Below, in pieces: positions 51,217-61,229 of a DNA stretch of 64,000 nucleotides. Below the pieces are notes generated by a model. The model did not search any database and was not told the origin of the DNA. It saw only the letters and a list, made by a program, of their open reading frames with translations. The stretch is from the NCBI RefSeq assembly GCF_002734285.1, contig NZ_NSEA01000015.1, positions 273 to 64,272 of the forward strand, written 5' to 3'. The position numbers were made by a program, and so were the translations under genes. Positions within the stretch are counted from its first letter, which is position 1. Each line of letters opens with the position of its first letter. Source of the stretch: Fredinandcohnia onubensis (GTDB lineage Bacteria; Bacillota; Bacilli; Bacillales; Bacillaceae_L).

Positions 51217-52942
51217 AGGTTACGGTAATCTCTGTTCCGAGGTTTTCCCACGATTCGACATTAATTTCTCCGCTATGCAGTTTTGCAATTTGCATCGCTA
51301 TACTCATGCCAAGCCCTGTGCCTTCTACACGTTCATCTGTGTTTGTTCCACGATAATACCTATCAAATAAATGTTTCTTAGTCGGCTCATCCATCCCAAT
51401 ACCGTTATCCTTGACGACTATTTTTATCTCACCGTTGTCGTTATTTCCCTCCAAAATAACATCAACGCTTGTGCCAGGCGGATTATGTTTCATTGCATTA
51501 TATATAAGATTATCTAGCATTCTTTCAAACAACCGTCTGTTTACATTTAGAAAACTGTTATTGTGTAAAGGGACAAAGGATATGGGATAGTCGTTCATTA
51601 TCCGGTCCCTTTTATATTTTCCTAAGATTTCCTTAATAAACCCACTTACTTCAACTGTCTCCAACTGAACTCGATTTCCACCATTTTTCAACTCGAAACT
51701 TAATGAAAAATCTTCTATCAAATGTAGCATATAATCACTTTTCTCACGTATCGTTTTCCCTATTTCTTCTAACTCATCCTTAGTCCAATCATATTGTCCA
51801 CTTTCTAGTAAGTTTCCATATCCCTGCATAGTTGATAAAGGTGTGCGTAAATCATGAGATATTCCGGTCATCCATTCTGTACGGTTTTTCTCTAATTGCT
51901 CGCGTTCTTTCCGTGAGGCTTCAAGTTTACCTGCCATATCATAAAATGCCTCAAATACCTCTTGATATAACTTAAATCGTAACCGGATCTTTCCATTCTT
52001 ACGATACACTTTCTTCTTTTCTCGCTCTGTTAGTACTTCACCATAGTTTTCATTTCCCATCCTGCCAAGCCAGTTCGCAAAAATAAACAGTGGATTTCCA
52101 TAGCGAAAACCATTCCATATTGAAATCGCGATAGTAATAAGGAGGACAATTGCCCCAGTAATGAGAAATCCTCGTGCTACATCGAGATACGTTTCTAGTT
52201 TCACTTCATTGTTCGTTTCATTTGGTGTATAAAGCTCCCAAACCAATCCATTCTTAGGGTCTTCATAAGTCGTTCTTTTTGATGAATAAATATCAGGCGC
52301 AACATCCCTCATAAAAACATCCAAAGGCTTCTCTTCTTCACGGTTTTGTAACCCAAGCATTTGTTGCAATGACCCATCCGTACGAAATATTTTCAGAGTG
52401 CCTTTTTGCTTTATTAATAGTTTCTCAACTTCACCTTGGTCTGCATCAGCTACTGTCCCACTTTCCCCATACCCCTTAACAATTTGCTTTAGTAAAAGCT
52501 GTGCTTGATCTTGGTAGCCTAAAACAAATAAGTAAGGTATCTCGTAAAATGTTTCTAAGTAAAAGGCAAGTGAATAATCTTGTAATTGCTTTGTTTCCTT
52601 CATCATTTTCAATTCTTGATATGTATACTTGTTTGGTATTTCATCTGGTACATTTCCTGATTCAATCACAGTTCCCTCATGATCAATTATTTGTACCCAA
52701 ATTTGTTCCTTTTCTAAATCTTTATCCCAATCCTTGTTCATCTTGAATTCTGAAAACGAAAATCCCGTATTTACTGAAATCGCCTCTAACTTTGCCTGAT
52801 AATAATTAGATTGAGAAACATCTTCTGCATAAATACCTATACCTATTATTAGGGTTAGAAAAATGACAATAACCATTAAGGCAGCTACTGACAAAAACTG
52901 TAATGAGAAATGCAAAAATAAACGCCATCTAAGCTTTTTCAT
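51173..52942 (-). CDS. Two-component sensor histidine kinase
   Basis: A 589-residue membrane kinase. Helix near residues 13-38, an extracellular sensor of about 190 residues, a second helix near 245-265, then the HisKA domain with phospho-acceptor His363 (TGISHDLRTPLSTMQGY) and the HATPase domain (NAMKHNPPG, DNGIGM, GTGLGMSIA). The sensed signal is unknown. The last 12 residues (GHRDRSRVPQQD) are encoded by a GGGACA repeat element, so the original stop has been replaced. Overlaps the response-regulator gene by four bases (ATGA). Confidence 0.93.
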   Translation of the reverse strand: MKKLRWRLFLHFSLQFLSVAALMVIVIFLTLIIGIGIYAEDVSQSNYYQAKLEAISVNTGFSFSEFKMNKDWDKDLEKEQIWVQIIDHEGTVIESGNVPDEIPNKYTYQELKMMKETKQLQDYSLAFYLETFYEIPYLFVLGYQDQAQLLLKQIVKGYGESGTVADADQGEVEKLLIKQKGTLKIFRTDGSLQQMLGLQNREEEKPLDVFMRDVAPDIYSSKRTTYEDPKNGLVWELYTPNETNNEVKLETYLDVARGFLITGAIVLLITIAISIWNGFRYGNPLFIFANWLGRMGNENYGEVLTEREKKKVYRKNGKIRLRFKLYQEVFEAFYDMAGKLEASRKEREQLEKNRTEWMTGISHDLRTPLSTMQGYGNLLESGQYDWTKDELEEIGKTIREKSDYMLHLIEDFSLSFELKNGGNRVQLETVEVSGFIKEILGKYKRDRIMNDYPISFVPLHNNSFLNVNRRLFERMLDNLIYNAMKHNPPGTSVDVILEGNNDNGEIKIVVKDNGIGMDEPTKKHLFDRYYRGTNTDERVEGTGLGMSIAMQIAKLHSGEINVESWENLGTEITVTLPGHRDRSRVPQQD

Positions 52943-53655
52943 GATTGGTTTCCTTTTACAAGTTTATATCCAAGACCTCTTACTGTTAGTAAATATTTAG
53001 GGTTACTTGGGTCCTCCTCGATTCTTTCTCTAATTCTTCTAATATGTACCGAAACAGTATTCTCATCAACATAATTGTCAAAACCCCAGACTGCTTCAAG
53101 GAGTGCAGACTTAGAATGGACGATATTCGGATGCTTGCATAAGTAAAGCAACAACAAATAAACTTGAGTTGGACATGGTACGGGCTGCCCGTTTACCAAC
53201 AATTCTCCTGCGCTTTCAACTAACATAAATCGACCAAAATCAAACTGCTTAGACTTCGATTGGATTGTAGGCTCCATTAATTTAGAACTCCTTCTTAAAT
53301 ATGCTTTAATTCTTGCGGCCACCTCTAATGGATTAAACGGCTTTGTCACATAATCATCACCGCCAGTTGCAAATCCCGTTAGTACGTCCAAATCTGATAC
53401 TCTAGCGGTTAAAAATAAAATATAGGCTGACGATATTTCACGGATTTTCGGACAAAAGTCAAACCCGCTGCCATCTGGGAGCATCACATCAAGGATAACA
53501 ATATCAACCTGTTGTTTTTTTAGAATAGTAAGCGCATCTTCTCCTTTATAAGCAGTATATATATTTTGAAATCCTTCCTTTTTTAGCATCATTTCTAACA
53601 TTTTTACAATAGCTTGTTCATCATCAACTATTAAAACTTTTGTCTCATTATACAT
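52939..53655 (-). CDS. Response regulator, OmpR/PhoB family
   Basis: About 238 residues. Receiver domain with acidic pocket DDE near residue 11, phospho-acceptor Asp56 (ILDVMLPDG) and Lys in YVTKPFNPLEV; winged-helix output domain with VSVHIRRIRERIEEDPSNPKYLLTVRG at the C-terminus. ATG at 53655 with GAGGTGG upstream. Partner of the kinase encoded just downstream. Targets unknown; the divergent DUF418 gene is one candidate. Confidence 0.95.
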   Translation of the reverse strand: MYNETKVLIVDDEQAIVKMLEMMLKKEGFQNIYTAYKGEDALTILKKQQVDIVILDVMLPDGSGFDFCPKIREISSAYILFLTARVSDLDVLTGFATGGDDYVTKPFNPLEVAARIKAYLRRSSKLMEPTIQSKSKQFDFGRFMLVESAGELLVNGQPVPCPTQVYLLLLYLCKHPNIVHSKSALLEAVWGFDNYVDENTVSVHIRRIRERIEEDPSNPKYLLTVRGLGYKLVKGNQS

Positions 53656-53806
53656 AAGTTTCCACCTCATCCTTATCATAACAAAGCAACTTTACGAACA
53701 GTTGAACAAATCAAATAAAGTTTTATGCGTTCGTAATGTAACGTTCAATCTAGAGAAAACTCCTCCATATAAACTGTAGGTAGTTCAATATGAAAGGGAG
53801 AAGAAG

Positions 53807-54997
53807 ATGAAACAACGAGTTAGGTTGATTGATGGACTGAGGGGATTTAGTTTAATTGGGATATTGATAGCGAATCTACTAATTTTTCAATATGGGATGT
53901 TTGGAAAAGAGCAAATGGAAAACTATCAAACATTAGCTACTGATCAATCATCCTACATTTGGATCAAAATCTTTATAGAAGGTAGCTTCATGCCTATCTT
54001 TTTGTTTTTATTTGGCTATTCTATGGTTAAATTATCCGAGAAACTTGTAGGCAATGGTAAAAAAGTGAAACGTCATTTAGTAAGAAGGTTTATTTTGTTA
54101 ATTACACTCGGCTTGCTACATTCTATTTTTGTTTGGGAAGGTGATATTTTATTTTCCTATGGGCTGATTGGCTTACTTATGATTATCTTTGTTAAACGAA
54201 AGAAAAAGACGATACTAATTTGGACTGTGACGTTATTTTCTTTAACTACATTGATAGGTGTAATAGGAGCAAATGAAAAAATGGAGGAACCAAAGAATTT
54301 AACTTCCTATATCCAAAAGGAATATGATGCCTACTCAAATGGAGATTATTGGGAGGCCTTAGAGTTTCGTAATAGTGGAGAAGATCCATTTGGTTATCCT
54401 GGCTATGTATACATTATCATGTTGATGCTAATGCCACTTGTGATCTGCCCAATATTTCTATTGGGAATGTATGCTGCAAAAAGTGGATGGTTCACATCTC
54501 CTGAAAAGGAAAAACGGAAATATAGTTGGTTAGCATGGTTATTTCTACCGATGGGTTTAGGGTTAAAGTCTTTACCATATCTGTTTCAGGAACATATATG
54601 GACGGAATCGATTTATACAATTGGTGCGCCCATCCTCTCAGTCGGTTACATCTTCCTATTTGCATATTTTTATACAAAAGGAGAATCCGTCATTTTAACT
54701 CTTTTTGAAAATGTAGGACGTCTATCCATGACAAATTATTTAGCTCAAAGTATGATATGTACTCTTATTTTTTATGGATACGGTTTGGGATTATTCGGAA
54801 AGATGGGTGTTCTTAACGGAATTTTATTAGCAATCGTGATTTACTTATTCCAGGTTATCTTAAGCCATTTTTATCTTAAAATCTGGAAGATGGGACCTTT
54901 TGAAAAAACCATGAGAATCGGCACCTACATGACATGGCGAGGCATTCCCAAATCCAAAAAGGCAAAAATTAGATTACATGAAAAAGTTACGCATTAA
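53807..54997 (+). CDS. DUF418 membrane protein (YeiB/YxaH-like)
   Basis: A 396-residue protein with about ten helices. RVRLIDGLRGFSLIGILIAN at the start, FLFGYSMVKLS near residue 68 and GRLSMTNYLAQSMICT near residue 300 are DUF418 features; FEKTMRIGTYM lies near the C-terminus. The family is related to acyltransferase-type membrane proteins, but its function is unknown. ATG behind AAAGGGAG. Divergent from the two-component system. Confidence 0.9.
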   Translation: MKQRVRLIDGLRGFSLIGILIANLLIFQYGMFGKEQMENYQTLATDQSSYIWIKIFIEGSFMPIFLFLFGYSMVKLSEKLVGNGKKVKRHLVRRFILLITLGLLHSIFVWEGDILFSYGLIGLLMIIFVKRKKKTILIWTVTLFSLTTLIGVIGANEKMEEPKNLTSYIQKEYDAYSNGDYWEALEFRNSGEDPFGYPGYVYIIMLMLMPLVICPIFLLGMYAAKSGWFTSPEKEKRKYSWLAWLFLPMGLGLKSLPYLFQEHIWTESIYTIGAPILSVGYIFLFAYFYTKGESVILTLFENVGRLSMTNYLAQSMICTLIFYGYGLGLFGKMGVLNGILLAIVIYLFQVILSHFYLKIWKMGPFEKTMRIGTYMTWRGIPKSKKAKIRLHEKVTH

Positions 54998-55068
54998 TGT
55001 GGTTTAGTTGTAAAATGGCATGAGCTGAGTATGGCGTTCGAATGAGTTTTTCACCTTAACATTTGGGC

Positions 55069-55162
55069 TATCAGCCATAAAAATATTTTATCAGCCATAT
55101 TTTTTATTTATTGGCCATAAATTTTCAGTAACAGCCGTATTTGCAAATTAATAGCCATAAAT
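55069..55162. repeat. Five-copy, exactly 20-bp-phased GCCATA repeat
   Basis: GCCATA (once GCCGTA) starts at 55074, 55094, 55114, 55134 and 55154, each preceded mostly by (T)CA, CA or TA and followed by A/T-rich sequence. The step is exactly 20 bp. Only the six-base core and its AT surroundings are conserved. It lies between two convergent genes in a 292-bp gap that also holds a terminator and a GGGACA repeat. Confidence 0.7.
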
Positions 55163-55168
55163 AAAAAA

Positions 55169-55200
55169 ACGCCGCGAGTGTCTATGCACTGCTGCGGCGT
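55169..55200 (-). terminator. Terminator after coaA
   Basis: ACGCCGC-G-AGTG-TCTATG-CACT-GCT-GCGGCGT; the minus-strand copy is followed by TTTTTTTAT. Separated from the coaA stop by the GGGACA repeat. Confidence 0.8.
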
Positions 55201-55213
55201 AATATAGCGAAGC

Positions 55214-55289
55214 ACCCGGGACAAGGGACCTGTTCGCGCGTGTCCCATGATGCGCCGGGACAAAAGCCCGGCGACCCGTTTTGTCCCCT
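55214..55289. repeat. GGGACA-family interspersed repeat, copy 4
   Basis: CCGGGACAAGGGACCTGT, then GTGTCCCATGATGCGCCGGG and further GGGACA/TGTCCC arms up to TTTTGTCCCC. It abuts the coaA stop codon exactly. Confidence 0.7.
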
Positions 55290-56213
55290 TTAAAATTTCT
55301 TAAGGTGAACTTTTTCCATTATGTGGTCAGGGCCTTTTTTGAAGACGATGTCTGCACGACGACGTGTAGGGAGAATGTTTTCTCGTAAGTTTTTGGCGTT
55401 GATTTCCTCCCAGATGTCGGTTGCCTTTTTGATCGCTTCGTCTTTTGATAACGAAGTATAGCGATGAAAATAAGACATCGGGTTCTGGAACGCCGTCTTT
55501 TGCAGTGTCAAAAATCTCTCAATGTACCATTTTTTGATATTTCTTACGTCCGCATCAATATAAATTGAGAAATCAAAAAAGTCGCTGACGAAAACCGAAT
55601 GGGACTTGCTGACTTGAAGGACATTAATTCCTTCAACAATTAAAATATCTGGTTGCTTAATAACCTCTACCTTGTCGGATAGCACATCGTACGTTAAATG
55701 AGAGTAAAGTGGAGCCTCCACTTTTGATTTACCAGACTTCACCTTCATCATAAACTCAATTAATCTTTGAGTATCATAGCTTTCGGGAAATCCTTTTCGA
55801 CTCATCAATCCCTTACTTTCCAAGGTTGCGTTTGGATATAAGAATCCATCTGTCGTAACTAACCCTACTTCTTTATGCTCGTCCCACCGTGATAATAGGG
55901 TTTGGATCACCCTTGCTGCAGTGCTTTTCCCTACTGCTACACTACCTGCAATTCCGATAATATATGGAATTTTCTTAGCTTTATAGTCTAAAAACGAATT
56001 CGTTGCTCCCTGTAGCTGTTGTGATGCCTTTACCTTTAGATTGATCAAACGGGTCAATGGCAAATAAATTTCTTTTACTTCCTGAAGAGAGATTTCTTCG
56101 TTTATACCGCGAATGCTCTCGAGTTCTTCTTCTGACAGTAACAAAGGAGTTTTATTGCGCAGTTCCGCCCACTTTTCTCTGTTAAATTCAATATAGTTTG
56201 TTAACGGATTCAT
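55290..56213 (-). CDS. coaA: Type I pantothenate kinase
   Basis: A 307-residue cytosolic enzyme that phosphorylates pantothenate, the first step of coenzyme A synthesis. P-loop [12 protein letters not shown] near residues 88-99, [10 protein letters not shown] near residue 120 and [10 protein letters not shown] near residue 185 identify the CoaA (type I) family; the C-terminal [11 protein letters not shown] is typical. Many bacilli also have a type III enzyme. Starts with ATG 21 codons before the conserved region at the usual family length. Confidence 0.95.
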   Translation of the reverse strand: MNPLTNYIEFNREKWAELRNKTPLLLSEEELESIRGINEEISLQEVKEIYLPLTRLINLKVKASQQLQGATNSFLDYKAKKIPYIIGIAGSVAVGKSTAARVIQTLLSRWDEHKEVGLVTTDGFLYPNATLESKGLMSRKGFPESYDTQRLIEFMMKVKSGKSKVEAPLYSHLTYDVLSDKVEVIKQPDILIVEGINVLQVSKSHSVFVSDFFDFSIYIDADVRNIKKWYIERFLTLQKTAFQNPMSYFHRYTSLSKDEAIKKATDIWEEINAKNLRENILPTRRRADIVFKKGPDHIMEKVHLKKF

Positions 56214-56276
56214 AGTATTTACCTCTATTTTAGATTCATGTTCATTTTATCAGATTGTTACTTGAATTCATATGTT

Positions 56277-56894
56277 TTAAAAAGAATGACTTGCGCTCGA
56301 CACTTGCAAGATTTTCTTCATTCTATTATTCACAACTTGAATGATTTTACCTAAAAACAACGCAATCACCAGAGTACCAAGCCCAACCGGTCCTCCTAAA
56401 AGAAATCCGAGACAGGCTCCTGTACCTTCAATACCCATTCTTACAATATTAAAGCTCAAACCGAACCGATTGCAGAACGCCACCATCATTCCATCAATTG
56501 GTGTCTTAGGTAAATTTGCCTCCATATAAATGCCAATACCAATTCCAGCGATAACAAGACCAACAACGAAACTGACAATTTGTAACTCCCAAGTTGATGT
56601 AAAGTCAACACTCGCTAATACAATATAAAACCAAAAATCCACAAAAACACTTCGGATAAAAATTGGGATAACCGATTCGATACGCAATCTCTTTTTTTCA
56701 AGAATCCATGTAATCAATATAAAAGTCAACTGTGTCAAAATTGACCACGTTCCAATCGTCAAGCCTAAATGCTCTGTAAGCCCTACAGATACGGTATCCC
56801 ATGGCCCCGCTCCGATCAATGATTTAATAATAAATGCAATTCCTAATGCGGTAAGAGCGAGACCTCCAAAATAAATTCCTATACGTAATCCCAT
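56277..56894 (-). CDS. YczE/YyaS-type membrane protein
   Basis: About 205 residues with five membrane helices. IKSLIGAGPWDTVSVGLTEHLG near residue 19 and ANLPKTPIDGMMVAF near residue 125 are YczE-family features. A B. subtilis relative affects surfactin production; the molecular role is unknown. ATG at 56894, with GAGGTG four to five bases upstream, replaces the longer frame to 56924. Confidence 0.85.
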   Translation of the reverse strand: MGLRIGIYFGGLALTALGIAFIIKSLIGAGPWDTVSVGLTEHLGLTIGTWSILTQLTFILITWILEKKRLRIESVIPIFIRSVFVDFWFYIVLASVDFTSTWELQIVSFVVGLVIAGIGIGIYMEANLPKTPIDGMMVAFCNRFGLSFNIVRMGIEGTGACLGFLLGGPVGLGTLVIALFLGKIIQVVNNRMKKILQVSSASHSF

Positions 56895-57065
56895 GTTGCA
56901 CCTCGATATTAATGGACATTTCAAAATAATTATTCAATTATAACACTTTCATGAAAAATTGCACCCAAAAAAATAGGCATCTGCCACCAAAAGGACAGAA
57001 GCCTTAAAACATTTCCTAGACTCTTATTTTTACATATTGAGTATTTTTGATATATTATGAAATAC

Positions 57066-58223
57066 TTATTCTACTTCTATTAAGACGGCTGCTCCTTGGC
57101 CTCCACCACCACACATAGATGCAATGCCTCGGCCGCCACCGCGTCGTTTAAGTTCTCGAGCAAGTGTTAACACAAGTCGGAATCCGCTAGCACCTAGAGG
57201 ATGACCAAGAGCTATTGCTCCCCCATTTACGTTAACCACATCTGAAGGAAGCCCGAGCTCTTGCTGACTTGCAATCACAACACTTGCAAAAGCCTCATTA
57301 ATCTCAAACAAATCAATATCTGAAAGGCGTAAATTTCTACGATCCAATAAAGCCCGTATAGCATTTGCCGGCTGGAGGTGCAATGATGGATCAGGCCCTG
57401 CTACAAATGACCAGTCAACAATGGTTGCTAGCGGTGACTTACCAATCTTTTCACATGTGTCTAAACTTGAAATCAGACCTGCACTCGCACCATCTGACAT
57501 CGGACTAGCGTTTCCAGGAGTAATGGTTCCCCCTACTTCAAATGCTGGGGAAAGCTTTTGTAGCTTGTCAATGGAGGTTTGAGGTCGAATACATTCATCC
57601 TCGGTAATAAGCTGACCGGAAACATGAACTCCAACTATTTCATCCTTGAAAACTCCATTACTTTGTGCACTAGCTGCCCTTAGTTGTGAATGTAGAGCAA
57701 ATTCGTCTTGTACTTCTCGACTAATATGTAATTCACGATTTGTACGTTCAGATAACCCGCCCATTGATTGATCAGAAAGTGCACACCACAAACCGTCATT
57801 CAACGTATCATAGAATTCGATAGCACCCATTTTCACTTCTCGTCTAAGGTTAGATACATGAGGTGCATTTGTCATGGATTCAAATCCTCCAACAACAAAC
57901 AGATCCCCTTCTCCTCTTTCTACACGGCGAGCAGCATCGGACACTGCTGCTAAACTAGCAATACAAACGCTGTTTAATGTTAAGGCAGGGGTATGTATCC
58001 CAACACCTGCTTGATAAGCAACTTGACGTGCAGGGTTTTGACCTTGCCCAGCCTGTATGACTTGACCTAGTATAACGCCATCTGCATTTGCAGTTTCAGG
58101 AACACGGCGAATGAGCTCCGAAACTGCCGCAACACCTAGTTCAGTTGCTGTATTCTTGCTTAAACTTCCCTTGAACCGTCCAATAGGAGTACGAACTCCA
58201 TCAATTAATACAGTTTTTTTCAA
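57066..58223 (-). CDS. Thiolase (acetyl-CoA acetyltransferase/acyltransferase)
   Basis: About 385 residues. Nucleophile Cys in LNSVCIASLAAV near residue 87; GGFESMTNAPH near residue 115; the C-terminal ALGHPLGASGFRL supplies the His and CGGGGQGAAV the second Cys. The usual NxxCASG(L/M) motif reads SVCIASLA, a small variation. TTG at 58223 is preferred over 58232. In this operon it would split acetoacetyl-CoA made by the synthetase at 61229 into two acetyl-CoA. Confidence 0.92.
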   Translation of the reverse strand: MKKTVLIDGVRTPIGRFKGSLSKNTATELGVAAVSELIRRVPETANADGVILGQVIQAGQGQNPARQVAYQAGVGIHTPALTLNSVCIASLAAVSDAARRVERGEGDLFVVGGFESMTNAPHVSNLRREVKMGAIEFYDTLNDGLWCALSDQSMGGLSERTNRELHISREVQDEFALHSQLRAASAQSNGVFKDEIVGVHVSGQLITEDECIRPQTSIDKLQKLSPAFEVGGTITPGNASPMSDGASAGLISSLDTCEKIGKSPLATIVDWSFVAGPDPSLHLQPANAIRALLDRRNLRLSDIDLFEINEAFASVVIASQQELGLPSDVVNVNGGAIALGHPLGASGFRLVLTLARELKRRGGGRGIASMCGGGGQGAAVLIEVE

Positions 58224-58268
58224 CAAAATCACCCATCCTTTTAGTAGATTATAAGAAACTAAACTAAA

Positions 58269-59597
58269 TTACTGGGTTAGTGAATCACGGTACGTTTCCC
58301 GTGCGAATAACGTTGCAACAATGCTTATCACTCCAAGTGCGGTTAAATATAAAATGATTGGTAAGCTTTGCCCATCATATTTTGCTAGTAACCAAGTCGC
58401 AATTAGAGGGGAAAATCCACCTGCTAGGATAGCTCCAATTTGGTAACCAATGGAAGCACCACTTAAACGAACCTTCGACCCAAAAAGCTCTGAGTAGTAT
58501 ACTGCTTGAGGACCGTAAACAGAGTCATGAATGACATTCAATCCTAGCACGATTCCTATTGTGATCCAAAGAACCGACCCTGTATCCATCAGCGCGAAAA
58601 ACGGAAAAATGAACAGCGTCGTAGCTATTGTCCCACCCAAATAGACAGGTTTACGGCCAATCTTATCAGATAAGTAAGACCATAATGGCATCGTCACTAA
58701 ACCAACTACTGAGGAGATCATGACTGCATTTAGACCAATAGAGCGATCGACATTAACCGTACCTACGAGATACGTTAGTACAAATACAGAATAGATATAG
58801 AACGTTGCGTTTTGAACTAATTTCATACCAATTGTTAAGAATAATGGTTTTTTCTGGCTGCGTAGAACGGTAAGCACAGGCTTTTCCTCTATCTGCTTCT
58901 TTTCAGCCAGTTCCTCAAATACAGGCGATTCACTCACTCTTAGGCGAATCCAGAGTCCAATGATGACAAGTATAGCACTGAGTAAAAATGGTATACGCCA
59001 GCCCCAGGCAAGGAAAGCTTCATTTGACATACTGTTATTTACCATCGAGAACACGAAGGTGGATAATAAAAGTCCTGCGGGAACTCCCATCTGTGGAAAG
59101 CTGCCGTATAACCCCCGTTTTCCTTTCGGTGCATGTTCAACCGCCATTACTACTGCTGAACCCCACTCACCACCAACAGCAAATCCCTGTACAATACGAA
59201 GAAGACTTATTAGTAGTGGAGCCATCAACCCGATTGTTTGATAGGATGGAATCAGCCCCATTAAGAATGTTGCGATTCCCATTAATAATAGTGAAAGTGT
59301 AAGCATTTTTTTTCTGCCGATTTTATCACCAAAATGTCCAAATACCGCGCTTCCTAACGGACGAGCAATAAATCCTGCAGCATATGACCCAAAGGCTGCT
59401 AGTGTCCCATATAGAGGGTCGAAAGTTGGAAAAAACAATGCTGGAAATACTAAAGCAGCAGCTGTACCGTATAAGTAAAAATCATACCATTCAATTGTTG
59501 TACCAATAAAGCTAGCCAAACCGACCTTGCGATGTTCTTTAGAAAAACCTTTTTTCTCGGTATTTATATCCTCCTGAATTACTGGAGCTGTTGACAT
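58269..59597 (-). CDS. MFS carrier, metabolite:H+ symporter family
   Basis: A 442-residue protein with 12 helices. FIGTTIEWYDFYLYGTAAAL near residues 29-48, GSAVFGHFGDKIGRKKML near residue 80 and RIVQGFAVGGEWGSAV near residue 137 mark the MHS branch (ProP/ShiA-like), whose members import organic acids or osmolytes. Within an acetoacetate/acyl-CoA operon it probably brings in the carboxylate substrate. Substrate not determinable. Confidence 0.9.
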   Translation of the reverse strand: MSTAPVIQEDINTEKKGFSKEHRKVGLASFIGTTIEWYDFYLYGTAAALVFPALFFPTFDPLYGTLAAFGSYAAGFIARPLGSAVFGHFGDKIGRKKMLTLSLLLMGIATFLMGLIPSYQTIGLMAPLLISLLRIVQGFAVGGEWGSAVVMAVEHAPKGKRGLYGSFPQMGVPAGLLLSTFVFSMVNNSMSNEAFLAWGWRIPFLLSAILVIIGLWIRLRVSESPVFEELAEKKQIEEKPVLTVLRSQKKPLFLTIGMKLVQNATFYIYSVFVLTYLVGTVNVDRSIGLNAVMISSVVGLVTMPLWSYLSDKIGRKPVYLGGTIATTLFIFPFFALMDTGSVLWITIGIVLGLNVIHDSVYGPQAVYYSELFGSKVRLSGASIGYQIGAILAGGFSPLIATWLLAKYDGQSLPIILYLTALGVISIVATLFARETYRDSLTQ

Positions 59598-59646
59598 CGA
59601 CTTTCCTCCCTTTTTACGATGGTGTAATATGTCTTAAGGCCATTTT

Positions 59647-60066
59647 TCATTCCTTACTTTCGAAAAATGGTAACCAAACATCATTGTATTTTATATATTT
59701 GACTTTAAGTGGCTGCCCAATTTTTAATTCTTGATCAGAATCAACTAATAGATGTGTCAGCATCGATGGACCTTCTTCTAATTCAACAACCCCTAATACA
59801 TAAGGTGTAACTGCTGCCCACCCTGGATGACCAGGTCTATGTACAATGCTCCACGTCTTTAACGTTCCTTCTCCTGAAGCTGGTTTCCAATCTAACTTGT
59901 TACTCCAGCAATGCGGGCAATGGGAGCGAGGATAAAATACCCATTCACCACAATCACAGCATTTTTGCAAAATAAATTCCTTACGAGCTACTGCATCCCA
60001 GAACGGCTTAGTGATAGGTGTTATAGTCGGACCTGGGACCGTTAAATTTTCAAATTTCTCTATCAT
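59647..60066 (-). CDS. Zn-ribbon OB-fold protein (DUF35 type), thiolase partner
   Basis: A 139-residue protein. Rubredoxin-like ribbon CCDCGEWVFYPRSHCPHC near residues 36-53, then an OB-fold with GEGTLKTWSIVH. Such proteins pair with SCP2-type thiolases and are needed for their activity or stability. The ATG overlaps the stop of the thiolase gene upstream by four bases. Confidence 0.92.
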   Translation of the reverse strand: MIEKFENLTVPGPTITPITKPFWDAVARKEFILQKCCDCGEWVFYPRSHCPHCWSNKLDWKPASGEGTLKTWSIVHRPGHPGWAAVTPYVLGVVELEEGPSMLTHLLVDSDQELKIGQPLKVKYIKYNDVWLPFFESKE

Positions 60067-61229
60067 GATTCCACCCCCAAAATCAGAGCAGCAGCTTCAC
60101 TCAATGTAGCTCCATTCCCTGTTATCAGAGCATGACGTGCATTTGGAATTTGTCTCAAATCTGCTTCATGTCGCAATTGATGAACAGCTTCAATAATATG
60201 TGACATTCCACCAGCAAGATCTGCCTGACCAAATCCTAATTGACCCCCGTGCGTGTTAAGTGGCCAATCACCATCATGACCGAAAGTATGCTCTTTCATC
60301 CAGGAACCAAATTTTCCAGGTGCACATAGCCCCGCATTTTCTAATGTTTGTGCAACTACACTCGTATAGCAATCATAGATAGAAAGTAAATCCATGTCTT
60401 GCACTGATAAACCTGCTTGTTCCAATGCTCTTGGAATCGCATAGCTTAGTGGAGCATTTTCCAATGAAGGGGCTTGGCTGACAGCTCTATGAGTGATTTT
60501 CTCACCCGCCCCTAGTAAATAAACTGGAGGATGTCCTCCCTTAGAGGCATTTTTAACGGAGGTAACAACGACCGCTGCGCCACCTGCAACAGGCATAACG
60601 ATTTCAAACAAATGCAAGGGATCCACAATTAATGGAGAATTCAATACGTCCTCAATTGAGGCTGGTTTTCCGTATGTAATGGCTTTTGGGTTTAGCTGCG
60701 CATTTTTTCGTGCCCAATGTGCAATGAGTGCAAAATCTTCTTGTTTCGATCCATACTCGGCCATATGTCGTTGCTTTAACAGCGCATAGGAGGTGTTTGC
60801 GCCAGAAGCACCAAATGGAACGTCAAATTCACGAATTGGATTACGGTTTGGTGAACGTAAGGCTTTTCCCTTTTCGTTGATATTTGCAAGCACACATACA
60901 ACTGTTTCACACATTCCTGCTTCTATTGCAGCTACCGCTCTCCAGATCATTCCCGCACCGGTTGCACCTCCAAGATCAACTACATTTGACATTGTCGGCT
61001 CAAGACCAAGGTATTCCGCAACAGTTGCTGGCACATGCTGCGGAGTTTCGCCTACTTGGGGACCAATTAATAAACCATCTATCTTGTCTTTTTCGATTCC
61101 GGCATCTTGAATGGCCAGTCTTACTGACTCGGCAATTAATGCAAGAGTTGTCACACCCTCGCTATAGCGGACTGGAGTTAGTTCTCCTATCCCTATAATT
61201 GCACCTTTTGGAACTCGGCGGTTAACCAT
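60063..61229 (-). CDS. SCP2/lipid-transfer-type thiolase
   Basis: A 388-residue thiolase-superfamily protein. GAIIGIGELTPVRYS at the start, DGLLIGPQVGETP near residue 50, DLGGATGAGMIW near residue 84 (replacing the classic nucleophile-Cys loop) and a C-terminal NTHGGQLGFGQADLAGGM. Lack of the usual Cys means it may act only with its OB-fold partner or in a non-thiolytic step. Start shares a base with the synthetase stop. Confidence 0.88.
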   Translation of the reverse strand: MVNRRVPKGAIIGIGELTPVRYSEGVTTLALIAESVRLAIQDAGIEKDKIDGLLIGPQVGETPQHVPATVAEYLGLEPTMSNVVDLGGATGAGMIWRAVAAIEAGMCETVVCVLANINEKGKALRSPNRNPIREFDVPFGASGANTSYALLKQRHMAEYGSKQEDFALIAHWARKNAQLNPKAITYGKPASIEDVLNSPLIVDPLHLFEIVMPVAGGAAVVVTSVKNASKGGHPPVYLLGAGEKITHRAVSQAPSLENAPLSYAIPRALEQAGLSVQDMDLLSIYDCYTSVVAQTLENAGLCAPGKFGSWMKEHTFGHDGDWPLNTHGGQLGFGQADLAGGMSHIIEAVHQLRHEADLRQIPNARHALITGNGATLSEAAALILGVES

